Origin: Phoenix dactylifera
Taxonomy: Eukaryota; Streptophyta; Magnoliopsida; Arecales; Arecaceae
Assembly: GCF_009389715.1 (NCBI RefSeq)
Contig: NC_052392.1
Location: 36,567,360 to 36,631,359 of the forward strand
Length of the DNA: 64,000 nt
Reading direction: 5' to 3'
Position numbers and translations under genes: made by a program. The notes under the pieces are model-generated. The model did not search any database. It was not told the DNA's origin and worked only from the letters and a program-made list of their open reading frames with translations. Positions 36,301-48,180 of this stretch are shown piece after piece; the stretch's first letter is position 1; every line of letters starts with the position of its first letter.

Positions 36301-36640
36301 ACGTCCGACCTTAATCGGGAAATCATGTGCGAGGTCGAGGGAGTCTGGGCTCGCGGTCGACTCTGCGATACTTTTCGAGGTTGAGGGAGACTTAGCTCGC
36401 GGTCGACTCAGTGGGGCATCTCGACTTTAGTCGGGGGATCATGCGCAAGGTCGAGGAAGCCTGGGCTCGCGGTAGACTCTGCGATGTTTCCCGAGGTCGA
36501 GGGAGACTTGACTCGCGGTCGACTCAGCGGGGCATCCCAACCTTAGTCGGAGGATCATGCGCGAGGTCGAGGGAGTCTGGGCTCGCGGTCGACTCTGCGA
36601 TGCTTTCCGAGGTCGAGGAAGACTTGGCTCGCGCATGATC
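36301..36640. repeat. 116-bp tandem repeat
   Basis: About 2.8 copies of a 116-bp unit. The word CTGGGCTCGCGGT recurs at 36345, 36461 and 36577, exactly 116 bp apart. Each unit also holds the words GACTCTGCGAT, GAGGTCGAGG, GGGGCATC and GGATCATGCGCGAG. The array ends abruptly at about 36633, where the last unit runs into a reverse-complement copy of the word GGATCATGCGCGAG (about 36629-36642), making a short foldback at the junction. Confidence 0.8.
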
Positions 36641-38918
36641 CTCCCCTGTTCCATGTCCAAAAAAAATAGGGTCATCCCAAGACTTCCCAGCCGACCATCA
36701 TGGCTCACGATTCTCTTCTTCCTTATCATCTCCAACTAAAATCCTTTCTCCCAAATAAATCCCAGCCGCTCGTATTCAGCCTCATCCTCTTCTCCGGATC
36801 AAGTCCAACAAATCTCACACGGTATACTCCCTGTTACCAACCGTATGCGTCTTCCTCGTTTCTGGATCTCCTCCCAGCAGCAAACAACATCATCCAGCTT
36901 CCTCCCACGAACAGAATTCATCCACGTACGAGTTCCCTAGCCGTGAACACAGCCAACGGAAACATCCCCGAGCTCCAAGGATGAGCATTCAAGCCGTTCA
37001 CAGCTCTAAATCCTCTGTTCAACTGCCGGCCATCCTGATCCACGGGATAAGTTCAAATCATCATCCACATCCTCCTGCGTCCAGCTCTCACCAACGGATT
37101 GCTCACAGCCTCCTTCATCCATGGGATAAGCTCCAATCCAGCTAAAGCCTCATCCATTCTGGGATCCGCTGCATATGAAGTCTCGCTTCAAAGCTCCTTC
37201 CACGGTAATCCTTATCCCCTGCTTCAGCGGAACAGAGGCCGAGTCCTCCCTTATCCACAGATTCATCCCAACACCTTCCGTCACCTGTTCTTCCTTCACA
37301 AATCCGAACCAAATGCATAGCATCCACCGATCCCAGTTCCTCCCAACCGAACTCCTAGACTTCCTATCCTCTCGTTCCAGATCAACCCCATTCAACTGTG
37401 CCCGTGGAACATCCCCTGTTTTCCAACCGTGGACAGCATCCTCAACGTCCCAGCTATCTTCCGTTCCCAACATCTTCATCTCCGCGTCATCACAGATTAT
37501 CCCACGTTCCATTCTTTCTTCCCCTGCTTTAAAACAAAATCCCCTGCATCTCGGATTACATCCTTATTTCGTAACTTCATCTACATCATCCCCTGTTACG
37601 TGTATCTCCCGTTCATGTTCATCCTCATCCTTCCCACGCTCACATCCAAACTGCCCACAAAACAGAGTCCAGCTCCCCCTCGCGCCTGTTCCCATCTTCT
37701 TCCGGATTCCTCCCATCCGCGTGTCTTCCCTCTTCCGAACCAAGCCATCAGCCGAGATCCCAACGTCTCCTCTTCATCTGCGGATGTCTCCAACCGTTCA
37801 TCCCGCAGCCAGTTACCACCTATCTCTCCGTGATATAATCCGTGTCCCTCCCGCGTCTGAGATACTCTCCACATCCAAATCCCAAGCCTCACAATCTCAG
37901 CTGCTCACCCGCATGCATCCCGTGCATCACGGATCGTTCTCCCATCCGGATCAGAGCCAGCAGCATATCTTTCGCATTCAAGGATCAAGGATTCGACCTT
38001 ATCCCGCAGCCATTGATCCTTATCTACACTCGGAATAGGAAGGTGGGCAGTCTAATTAAAGGAGTCGGACGTGAAGACCAAGGCATTCTTCTTCCCCATG
38101 GTGGGCTTCTCCCATCAACTAATCTCCTCAGAAGCCAAGTTCCCACGGGAAGAAAAGAAATAAAAGGAGAGATAATAGTTTGGGTATTATGGGAATTACT
38201 TCCCACGAAAAAAAAAAGAAATGAAATGATAAGAGGAGAATCGCCGAAGGGAGAGAAGGAAGAAATAGAAGCCCGCTGCTGTGCCACTGCTGCTGTCGCC
38301 CACGACTCCATGGAAGGTTGATCTTCTCTCTAGGGCCGGATGCAGCCCTAACAAAGGGACACGGGTTTTATATTTTATTTTATATTCTTGGGGTTGTGTG
38401 AACTTATTGTTTTCAATGGATATCTTCTTTTGAATCATATTTAATTTCTGTGATTTTAAGTATGATGTTCGTACAATTGTTCTTCATGATCACTAAGTAA
38501 ATATAAGATAGTCCATGCTTAGGGAAGATGCAGTGTCCTGCCACATTAGTTTAGGGTAGACATTTCATGTCAACTGAAGATGGATTATTTTCAAATTACT
38601 TTTGTGAATTTCTATTTAAATGCTTATTAGGCTTGTAGCCAATTTGCATGTTAATCCAAGAATAGATTAAAATACAAATAATCCTTGTTCCAATGTTAGT
38701 GGTGAATTCTTTGCCCTAGGTTCCTCCAAACTGATATCATTTTAATTGCATTTCTTATTAAATTGCTTAGTTTAATAGACTTCACAAATTTTTTTTTTCA
38801 AATATTTTTTTAAGAAAACAACTGTACCCCAATCCCTGTGGATCGATATCCGTAATCACTATCCTGCCAGATACGTGCTATTGCGTGGTCTTTAAACTTG
38901 ACTATCAAAGACCCCTGG
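36641..38918 (+). other. Unassigned insertion inside the Tat-type element (possible LTR of another element)
   Basis: This 2.3-kb block differs sharply in composition from its flanks: C/T-rich on the left (36641-38050), then balanced, then AT-rich. A 287-codon Ser/Pro-rich frame at 37175-38038 has no recognisable domain. The right part ends with AATCCCTGTGGATCGATATCC (about 38830) and ACTTGACTATCAAAG. That wording resembles the U5 end of plant LTRs that precede a TGGCGCC-type primer site. I infer a solo or truncated LTR in + orientation, but no clean target duplication was found. Confidence 0.35.
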
Positions 38919-38933
38919 GGGCTTCACTGATAA

Positions 38934-40263
38934 TACATCCTGAGATTTTTGGAGTTCTAGCTTTGGGAAATGAGGGTCCCTTCAAGAGACTCCAATTTGT
39001 ATGCTCCGGGCCGCTGGACTCGAGCAACCTGGTATGGCCCCTCCAAATTTGAGGCGAACTTCTCTTGCTTAGTAGGTTGAGAGGCTTCAGTTTTTCTCAG
39101 GATGAGATCTCCCACCTTGAAGAGCTTGACCTTTACCATGGAGTTGTAGTACTGCGCCACTTTCTGTTGGCATCTCGCCATGCGGACTCGAGCGGCCTCC
39201 CTCGTCTTCTCGACGAGGTCCAAGTTGCTTCTAAGCTGAGATGAGTTGGAGGCTTCATCATAGTTCCCCACCCTTAGTGATGGAAGTCCGATCTCCAAGG
39301 GGATGACGGCTTTCGTTCCGTAGGCCAGGTTGAAGGGGGTCTCGCCGGTGGGGAGTCGGAACGTAGTCCTGTAGGTCCAGAGAACATTGTAGAGATCTTC
39401 GACCCATTGCCCTTTGGCTCGGTCGAGTCTGGCTTTGAGTTCTTGGAGAATGGTGCGGTTCGTCACCTCGGTTTCTCCATTCATCCGTAGATGAATGACC
39501 GAGGTGAAACGACGGTCGATGACGAGCTCGGAGCAGAACTTTCTGAAGTGGACTTTGTCGAACTGGCAATCGTTGTTGGATATGAGGATGCGGGGGAGTC
39601 CGAATCTGTAGATTATTGATTTTCAGACGAAGTCTCGCATCTTGGCTCAGATATTTGAGCCACCGGTTCAGTTTCGACCCACTTGGTGAAGTAGTCGATG
39701 GAGATAATAAGGAACTTTCTCTGCCCGGTGGCTTGGAGAAAAGGTCCCAAGATATCAATCCCCCATTGGGCAAATAGTCAGGGGGCGTTGATCGAGGTCA
39801 GTGGGACTGAGGGTCGGTGCTGAATGTTGGCGTTCTGCTGACACCGATCGCACCTTTGGACAAAGTATGATGCGTCTTTTGGAGCGGAGGCCAATAATGT
39901 CCTTGGCGTAGAATCTTGTGGGCCAGGGCCCGGCCTCCTAGGTGATTTTTGTAGATTTCTTCATGAACTTCTCGCATGGCATAATCCGCCTCTAAAGGAC
40001 AGAGGCATTTAAGGAAAGGAGAGGTGAATGACCTACGTTAGAGCTTGCCTTCGTATAAGATATATCGGGAGGCCGGACGCTTAGTTCGGCGGGCTTCGAG
40101 CTCATCATCGGGGAGGACTTCGTTCTGCAAGTAGCTGATGAACACATCCATCCAACTCGGCTCGGTCTCGATGCAGAGGACTGGCTCGGGCTCCTCGGTG
40201 CTGGGCACTTGGAGGTACTCAAGTGTCGTGGTTTTCGGGAGCTCACTCATGCGAGAAGTCGCA
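38934..40263 (-). pseudogene. RNase H end and integrase fragment of Ty3/gypsy pol
   Basis: On the minus strand this covers the linker after RNase H (about 40070-40263), the HHCC zinc finger of integrase (about 39980-39800), the start of the catalytic core (a WGIDILGP motif near 39760 and DYFTKWVE near 39690) and the C-terminal part (38957-39484, with LWTYRTTFRLPTGETPF and the GDLILRK/GPYQV module). Stop codons and frameshifts occur at several points, for example near 40045, about 39620-39480, and just before the C-terminus at about 38957. The middle of the core, including the second catalytic Asp, is damaged. Upstream gag, protease, RT and most of RNase H are absent. Confidence 0.85.
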
Positions 40264-40419
40264 CGGTCGGGCGCCTCGAGGTCGGGCGCGCCGAGATCGG
40301 GCGCCTCGAGGTCGGGCGCGCCGAAATCGGGCGCCTCTGCAGGTTGCTGCCGTTGCACCTGTCATCACGTGTCGACGATGCATCCACGTGTTTTGGAGCA
40401 GTCTATTTTTCCCCCAACA
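40264..40419 (-). repeat. Truncated 5' LTR of the Tat-type element
   Basis: About 156 bp matching the first part of the LTR at 31761-32466, including five 15-bp minisatellite units and the TGTTGGGGG end. It stops inside the minisatellite and is joined directly to pol sequence. The deletion therefore ran from within the 5' LTR to the end of RNase H. The target duplication ACTAG follows at 40420-40424. Confidence 0.85.
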
Positions 40420-40424
40420 ACTAG

Positions 40425-41580
40425 CAAGTTTGTCGAAGCTTCTTGAATAATCTAGTCATCTTTTTGTATTTTTCTGATCAGAAGTCCTTAGTCCTAATCA
40501 TCCATTGGTCTTGTGTTCTCACTCGTATTGTGTTCTTTTCGGTACCCTCACGTGAAGCGCTAGTTAGGTGGCTGAGCCGGTCAAGTGGATCTGGCCCAGT
40601 CTAGATCTCACACATTAATCTTGTGACTCTTCTGTTCTTGAACATAAAATTTTGTTAACAAATTGATCTTAGAAAAAGGAATTAGCCATCTCTTTTTACA
40701 ATTGCCAGCGCTATGATGTACGGGCATTGAGTGCTAGCAATTTTGGAAAAATCCATGAGTAAGGTCATGCCATCCATTTGGCTTGCAAATTAGTCATGCT
40801 GTTGTTTATAAAAATCTACACGGAAATATTTTATTATTTTACTTTTGAGTACTGAAGGGAAGATTCACTAAAAATAAATTTTACAATTTCAAATCTTGAA
40901 CGTGATGCGGAGGCATTGACAAATTGTTCAGTCTACTTTTTTTTTAAAAAAAATTAAATAACTGATACGACTTTCCCATTTCTTTCTTAAACAATATGTG
41001 TTACATTATTTTATGCTTATATATCTTTCTAGGAGATTATTATGTTACTTAAGCATTGCTTATTTTAGATGAATCTAATTAAATATATAAGTAGTTGGTA
41101 AGCTTTCTATGTATTAGACTTGTTTAAATTTTTTGGATGTGTTTGTGGAGGTGATAAAGCCTGACCAAACATTAAATATTAAATTTTGATTAGAGAAAAA
41201 TTATTGAGCTGGTGCATGAGCGGTGCCGGAAAGCAGCATTCTATATCCTACTTTGACCGCTCCGTGTTCTTGGTGGATCCTGTTTGTGCCATCGTGCGAT
41301 TGGCCCGCCATTTTTGACCATTTTTGACGCCAGAAATGTACATATGGGCATTAGACCAAGTTGGGGCATGAAAAAATTGTATCGTCGCAAGACTAGGTCC
41401 GTGACGTCCGTCCAAGTTGCAATTAGACTAGTCGTGCAACGAAACTATCAACTCTAAGCACGGCTGTACCCTTCAAGTGACTAATTCCCAACGAACAATT
41501 TCTTGACGACGCTACAACTCCCTTGTCTTTCTACCGCTCAAGAAATCTAGCTTGGCGAGCCTCCTACCCTTCCCGAGCAA
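40425..41580 (+). other. Upstream region of LecRK gene 2
   Basis: About 1.15 kb of mostly AT-rich sequence between the Tat-type element and the LecRK ATG. No other gene was recognised. The last 350 bp are more balanced and probably contain the promoter and leader. No TATA box could be assigned with confidence. Confidence 0.5.
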
Positions 41581-44409
41581 ATGGCTCTCTGCAAGTCTGG
41601 TTCTCTCCGCATCTTAGTTCTCCTCTTTCAGTTGCTAACCGTCCTGATCCCCGTTGCAAGCCCACTCTATTTCAACTTCGCTGGCATTGATCTCGACAAA
41701 CCAAACATAAGCTTCTCTGGCGACGCCTACTTTAACGTCAGAAACGTCCAACTGACCAAGAACCAGGCGGGGAATGGGGCTAACCTTACCCATAGCGTTG
41801 GAAGAGCCACATATTCCAAACCGGTGCCTCTCTGGGACAAAGCTTCAGGAACGCTTGCCAACTTCACAACAAATTTCACATTCGCTATCGACGGCTTAGG
41901 AAAAAATTATAGTGCCGATGGGCTTGCCTTCTTCCTCTCACCCATCACTTCTAAGGCTCCACCGGATTCAGCCGGTGCGGGTCTTGGACTATTTTCAAGT
42001 TCTGGCAACGAAACAGAGGAGAGCAAGGTCGTGGCTGTCGAATTTGATAGCTACAAGAACCCTGCTGTCAAGGATACGAGCGACAACCATGTGGGCATCG
42101 ACATATGGTCGATCATTTCCAAAAACCAAGTGAACATGTATCCTAGCATCAGAACGAATTCACAGTTCAATGCATCCGTTAGTTACGATGCTGTTGCTCA
42201 AAATTTGAGCGTCTTCCTCATTAATGCTTCAAATCCTCTGAGGAATTGGAGCCTGTTTTATGGTGTGGACTTGCGGAAATACCTGCCTGAGAGCGTAACC
42301 ATTGGTTTCTCAGCTTCCACCGGGGACGATTACGAGACGCATAGCATCTATTCCTGGGAGTTCAATTCCTCCAATTTGGGTTCTCAAGATCTTGCTCCCA
42401 GCCCTGGACCTACTCCAACTAATGAAACTTTCGAAGCCAAGAAAAGGAGTAAGATGAGCCTAGTCGTGGGGCTTGCTGTTGGTATTGGGATCTTGCTATG
42501 TGGGTTGGGTTTGTTGTGGTCCGTAGTATGGCGTAAGAGGGCCAGGGGAGGGATGGAAGCACAAGAAGAAGAAGAAGAAGAAGAGATGGCTCTTGAATTG
42601 TCCCTCAATAATGCATTCGAGAGAGGTGGCGGCCCTAGGAAATTTTCTTATACTGCACTCGCGATTGCAACCAGAAATTTTGTTAGGGAGGCAAAGCTTG
42701 GGGAAGGAGGTTTCGGGGAGGTTTACATGGGCATGTTGGATGATACAAAGCAAGAAGTGGCGATCAAGAGGATTTCTAGAGATTCTAAGCAAGGGAAGAA
42801 GGAGTATATCTCAGAAGTCACGATTATAAGCCGGGTGCGGCATCGCAATCTTGTGCAGCTCATCGGCTACTGCCATCAAAAAGGCGATTTATTGCTTGTC
42901 TACGAGTACATGCCGAACAAAAGCCTCGATCGGCATCTATACGGCGAGGAGAGACTGCTAACATGGCCCGAGAGGTACCGGATCGCATTCGGCTTGGCCT
43001 CGGCACTGCTCTATCTTCACGAAGAGTGGGAGCAGTGTGTGGTCCATAGAGATGTCAAGCCGAGCAACGTGATGTTGGATTCAGGATTCAATGCTAAACT
43101 CGGTGATTTTGGGCTAGCAAGGCTTGTAGATCATGACAGTAACATGCAAACAACGGTTATGGCTGGGACGAGGGGATACATCGCACCTGAATATGCTACC
43201 ACAGGTAAGTAATATTATAATTCTAGCTGCACTTTGAAGGCTCTCTGAATGGATGCTTTTCTGATGAAATTTATAGAAAGAGATTTTATTCATGCTAGGT
43301 AGAGCTGAATTGCTGACTGTGGCTTGGCCTAGACCAAGGAAAATGCTCTTTGAGCCCATGGCAACCCTGCGGTCTAGGCCTACGTCCATCATCAGCTCTG
43401 CTATAAGGTACAGTGATAGACCAATCACTGCTATCCCATTTTTATCAATAGCCAGGCTTGATTTTGGCTTGCAAAGAATATTCTAATAGTCCGATTTGCA
43501 GAAAATTTTACCATCAATCTTCTTGCCCTATTGTATCTGAAGAAAAAATAAAACACCTCTACTTGCATGTTAGGAAGTTAAAATTCAGCCGAACTTATGT
43601 GTTGTGACTGATGTTCATTAGGCATAGATATATTCCTACCCACAAATTCATTGGGGTAAACAAGTTTCTTTAGTCAAGCTTGTCTAACCCAATAGTGAAT
43701 TGGTCCAGCCTATACAAAAGGCTATTGATTGCTCAAACTAAATATCCACCCTGGAGGCTTACTCCATCAACCGCTACACTCAAGAATAAACCCAAGCTAG
43801 CCTGGCTCAATATGAAAGTGCTTTATGACAATATCAAGTCTGGATCATAGTTGTCTTGTTTAGTTGGGTCTGCATTGTTTTAATTAACTTGAAATTAACG
43901 GTGATAAATATAAATTAATTTTTGCTAATCGAAATGCATCATACTATTTTACAGGAAAAGCTAGCAAAGAATCAGATGTATACAGCTTTGGAGTTGTTGT
44001 GCTAGAAATTGCATGTGGTAGAAAACCAATTGATTTAAAAGAGAAGCAAGACAAGGTGAATTTGGTAGAATGGGTTTGGGAGCTTTATGGAAAAAACATG
44101 TGTTTTACGGCAGTGGATAAAAGGTTAAAGATGGAATTCGATGAGAAACAAATGGAACGCTTCATGATTGTAGGGTTGTGGTGTGCCTATCCAGATTACA
44201 ACCTGAGACCGACAATAAGACAAGCAATTAACGTTCTCAAATTTGATGCTCCACTACCCGATCTGCCACCCAAGATGCCTGTAGCAATGTATTTTCCTCC
44301 AATGGATATTTCTAACTTTATCTCCGCATCATCATCATCCGGCGGACCTTCAGTTAGTAGCTACTCCTCAAGCTCCAACTCAAACATTCGCAGAAGTTAT
44401 TTTGAGTAA
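41581..44409 (+). CDS. L-type lectin-domain receptor-like kinase (clade IX-like), copy 2
   Basis: Exons 41581-43204 and 43955-44409 join (phase 1, GT-AG) into 692 codons. Layout: signal peptide about 1-27, legume-lectin domain about 28-265 with a VAVEFDSY core motif near 151-158, a short Pro-rich stalk, a transmembrane helix about 293-316, an acidic Glu run at 328-335 coded by a GAA/GAG repeat, and a kinase domain from about 365. Kinase residues are complete: GEGGFGEVYMG loop, Lys396 (VAIK), Glu412, HRD 489-491 and DFG 509-511. Exon 2 gives subdomains VIII-XI and a Ser-rich tail. It is closely related to the gene at 1007, with the same intron position, so the two are duplicates. Expected role: plasma-membrane recognition receptor with cytosolic Ser/Thr kinase activity, by family knowledge. 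Confidence 0.94.
43205..43954 (+). other. Intron of LecRK gene 2
   Basis: A 750-bp GT-AG intron at the same codon as in the first LecRK copy. No repeat or gene was recognised inside it. Confidence 0.9.
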
Positions 44410-46111
44410 GAAATTAAAACAGGTTTTAAAGATTGAGCTTTTTTTTTCTAGGAGGTTTGATATATTATGTTTATCATGTAACATGGTGAGGAAATTGCTT
44501 CTCCATGCTATCATGTGTTCTTTACTATCAATTTTCCAAACTTTGTGATGCTTTTTTACCCAATTTACTGCTCAAGATGCCTATAACATTGTCACAAGTC
44601 ATCTTTTACACTGCTGGCGGTGCTTCATGCAAAAGATATGTTAAACTATGCTATTGATGATCGTCGACATCTCAATGCAAGTCCATTATTTTTTCCTCTG
44701 CATAATGATGCGTAGTATATATATCATTATGCTAACATTTGTTTTCACAGGAAACAAATATGTCTGCATATGTTACATGAAAAATGTTTTCAAGCATGTG
44801 TGCCCAACAACTATATACACTAAAACTATTGTTAAAGGGATGCAAAGGCAAAGAAAAAATTGTGCTTGTGTCTCCTTTAACCAAGCACATGATTGAATGG
44901 TAAGAATTAATGCAGTGCTTTTTATATATGCCTTCCCTACATCTCAATAACAAATCATATAACACATACTGGCAAGTCATCTCTGCATATAAAATCCATG
45001 TTTGAAGCACCTCATGTCGTTGAAGGAGAAATTCTTTTCTTGGGTTCACAAAAATATATGTACTAAATCTCAAATAAATGACCCAAGAATTGGTTGATCT
45101 TCATCCGTATCGTCACCTGAATCCATGTATTTAGCACTAGATCATCAACTTCTGGACATGGTTCTCAGAATTTGTAATAACAAGTAGATACATGAAAGCT
45201 TAAACTTGATATTTCTGAACAATTCTTGTTTATGCATCGTCAGGCTTCTCATCCCATGTTTCAGAAACTATTCCTTGTTCACCTCCTAAAATTCATAGAT
45301 ACTACATTACCTTATAAGCTTTTATCCTTTTTTCCCCCAAACGGATTTATTGTTTGTTCACATGGTCGATCTACCATCATCATTAAAAATACAGCAGAGA
45401 CTGACTTGAAGTCTTGAAGAGGATAACACCAGAAAGAAAATAACTTGTCTATGATGAATTCTTTACTCAGTTATCTATTTTAGGAATTTCTGAGGACTTC
45501 TGTGAGCAGAGGTTGCCCAAAATTTGAATGGTATGAGGGTTTCTATGCATCATTGAGGTGGTTGAGGATTTTTTTCTCAAGAAGATTCTTGTGTTCCTCT
45601 CATTCCAAATTTGCCAACGTAGTGCCAGAATGAGATGATCCAAACATCCCTGTCCCCCATATTACAAATAGACTAGACCTGAAACTACTACTGTACGCAC
45701 TTTGAGATCGCTTCTGCCTTTGTGAATTCCACCCTCTGCAAATATTCATTCTATTAATAAAGTTGGGAGAAGTGGCTCACTTCCTCCATTTTCTGTCAAA
45801 AAAATATATTTTAGGAATTTGCACAGAATCCATAGTAAAATAGTCAGTTTATGCTCTGGACAGGGTAAAATATTTGGTGGTTTGAACCAAGCATGCAGAA
45901 ATAGACACCTGGAGATAATGAAGGCCAATCGATTCACAGCAACTCCTCTGCCAGTTCAGGTAAGAGGACATCATGGGGGAAAAGACCTATATGAATTGAC
46001 AACTGGAAAATTGAAAATCAACCAATTCTGTTACGGAAGTAGATAACTAGATCCAACGCTGTAGTTTCTGGTCTCATAAAAAGAATTGTTAGGATGGGCT
46101 CTGTACTCCAG
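44410..46111. other. 3' flank of LecRK gene 2
   Basis: AT-rich 3' UTR and intergenic sequence. Short open frames here (for example 44648-44896 and 45819-46046) have no recognisable domains. No complete transposon was seen. Confidence 0.5.
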
Positions 46112-46119
46112 TGTAAGAA

Positions 46120-46176
<57 letters not shown>

Positions 46177-46530
46177 CTATCTTATTCTATAAGCTTAAGT
46201 TTTTAGGACAAGTAGTGATTTCAACATGGTATCAGAGCAGAGGTCCTGAGTTCAAATCCTGTCTTCACACTCTTTAACCCTATTATTAAAAATTTCACAT
46301 GTTGGGCTCACCAATTAAAAGAAAAGTCCGGCCCACATATAAGGAAGAGTATAAGAAAATATAATATATATATATATAAATATGTCTTATCAGACGAACC
46401 CTTTTTCCGCACTCTTTAACCCTATTATTAAAAAATTTTACATGTTGGGCTCACCCATTAAAGAAAAGTCCGGCCCACATGTGAAGAAAAGTATAAGAAA
46501 ATATAAAATATATAAATAAATCTTACCTAG
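46112..46530 (+). mobile_element. Degenerate TRIM-like element with internal duplication
   Basis: A repeat at about 46112-46226 (TGTAAGAAAAT...TTCAACA) is followed at once by TGGTATCAGAGC (46227-46238), a perfect initiator-Met tRNA primer site. The internal part from CACTCTTTAACCC (46268) to GGCCCACAT (about 46338) is repeated at about 46410-46480. After each copy comes a purine-rich word and a partial repeat start, TATAAGAAAATATA (about 46350 and 46492). This looks like a small LTR element that suffered a tandem duplication and truncation of later LTR copies. No target duplication was confirmed. Confidence 0.6.
46125..46173. repeat. TA dinucleotide microsatellite
   Basis: A pure (TA)n run of about 24 units inside the first terminal repeat of the TRIM-like element. 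The later partial repeats carry much shorter TA runs at the same place, so the expansion is specific to the first copy. Confidence 0.85.
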
Positions 46531-47760
46531 CTGGCTAGTGACAAATTCACAGGGGGAGCTCATTTCTGTTGCTAGAATTACTCAAAATGGGGACTAGCGT
46601 TTATCCCTATTTCCACAAGGGTGTTTGAGACTCTTCTGGACTTAACAGAAGACCAATGTGCAGTTCAGGGCAGGGCAAGTTCGCTTGGAGGATTGAGGAT
46701 GATAATTGCTTTTCTCGTCAAAAAAGTCCAGAACTCCCTCAAGATACTTGGCCATGTTTATGTGGAGTAATTTGACCATTCCGAAGCATGATTTTGCTGC
46801 TTGGAGAGCTGTGTATGGAAAGTGGCTCACTCAGGACCTAGCTATAAGATAGGAGAAGAGAGCTTGCTTCGTTCAACATGCTGAATGAGGGAATGCTTAT
46901 CATTCGCTCCTCTCTTGTTTGTATGCTTGTTGGTTATCGAAAGCAATGCTCCTCAAGTATGCTATGAGTAGTTCTCATGTGCAGAAAAGACGAAGAAGTT
47001 GGGGCTACTCGCATGCTTCTCTTACGAAAGATAAGTCATTAGGCTGGTTGTACATCTGCTTCTGTATGGCTTGCTTTGACTCACTTGGGAAAAGTAGAAC
47101 AAGAGTATGCGCAAAGCACTTGAGCTTCAGATAGTAGGATTTGGATCGATGCCTGATTAAGTGGCACTGCCGACAGAGGGGAAATTTGAAGAATCTTTGA
47201 GAATGATGAGCTGGATGCCCTTCTTGATTGCATGAAGGTGATAAAAACTCCCGGTCATCGAGGGAGAATTATGCCAAATTGGCTTGCTTGGATTCTTCTT
47301 TTTTGAAGGAATCCTGCTGTCTTCCCTTCTGTTTATAAAGTAATGGATGTGTATTTGTTCTTGGCTGTCTAAAAATAAAAGAAGTTGATCTATCCAGTAG
47401 AAATCCCCGTGGCTTGAAGCTTTTGCCAAGGTTATCCGAGGTTCGCCGTAGGAGGAGTTTGTACTTGCATTACGGTACCATCTGCTGATGGGACTCTAGG
47501 TAGGTTAAATAAATTATAGTTGATGCCCAAAGATAATGCAACTCGATCTTATGATTGCCTATTAATTTTCAATGCTCAGCTGTACTCCAGCCAAACACAT
47601 TTTAGCAACTGTGGAGGAAGGGTGGTATGTTAACCATCAGCCGAAAAAGCAGTGCACGTACATAGGGGGTAGATATTTAATAATTTGATAATTATAAAGT
47701 TTTCCGTTATCTTTGTGCCTAGATTAAGAGAAAGTCTTGTTGACGAGTATGACCTAAATC
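46531..47760. other. Intergenic; possible organelle-derived stretch
   Basis: The part at about 46840-47440 has even base composition with many CTTGC/GAAAG words and a style unlike its AT-rich neighbours, resembling plant mitochondrial intergenic DNA. This is an impression only. No organelle gene is recognisable, and the open frames have no known domain. Confidence 0.25.
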
Positions 47761-47867
47761 TGTGGAGCATTGCATACTCGGAAACATGACAAACTCCCTT
47801 GCATTAGTATCTTTTCCATGTCTCGAGCCAACCGAGAAGGATCTCGGTCTTCCCCTTCTCACCGGCC

Positions 47868-47916
47868 GCCGGCCGCCACAGCAGCCGCCGGCCGCCACAG
47901 CAGCCGCCGGCCGCCG
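47868..47916. repeat. 19-bp GC-rich tandem repeat
   Basis: A GGCCGCCACAGCAGCCGCC unit occurs twice in tandem (47871-47889 and 47890-47908) with partial units on both sides. It creates Ala/Pro-rich shadow frames on both strands. Confidence 0.7.
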
Positions 47917-48180
47917 CTACTCCATAGGCCGCACCAACACAAGCCGCTGGCTGGGCCAGCGTCAGGCCATCGACCTTCCTCTCCTCTTCCTTTCCTCCCC
48001 TTTTTTCTTCCCCTTCTTCCTTGTTTCTTAGCCATTGGGATGAAGAAAACTCTATGGGTCGTGATTGGGTATTGTTCATTGGGCCATATACGTTGTGGGC
48101 TGAATCCATCCATCATGGGTTGAGTTGGCCCTTGTTCATCTATTGTGGACCACACTCATCTTGGGCCCTGTCCAATTAGG

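Larger units (their letters stand above)
31761..40419 (-). mobile_element. Truncated Tat-type Ty3/gypsy LTR retrotransposon with antisense ORF
   Basis: An 8.66-kb element on the minus strand. The target duplication ACTAG is perfect (31756-31760 and 40420-40424). The ends on the + strand are TGTTGCTGG... and ...CCCCCAACA. From right to left it holds a 5' LTR remnant (40264-40419), an RNase H-integrase part of pol (about 38934-40263), an unassigned insertion (36641-38918), an extra ORF read in the opposite direction (33093-35348) and a full 3' LTR (31761-32466). The primer site, gag, protease and reverse transcriptase are deleted: the 5' LTR is fused directly to the end of RNase H. An antisense extra ORF between integrase and the 3' LTR is known in Tat-lineage elements, which is why that lineage is proposed. 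The copy cannot be autonomous. Confidence 0.85.

Noticed and set aside
37175..38038. 287-codon Ser/Pro-rich open frame
   Set aside because: Low-complexity composition in a C/T-rich block inside a retrotransposon, with a competing open frame in another phase. No domain was recognised.
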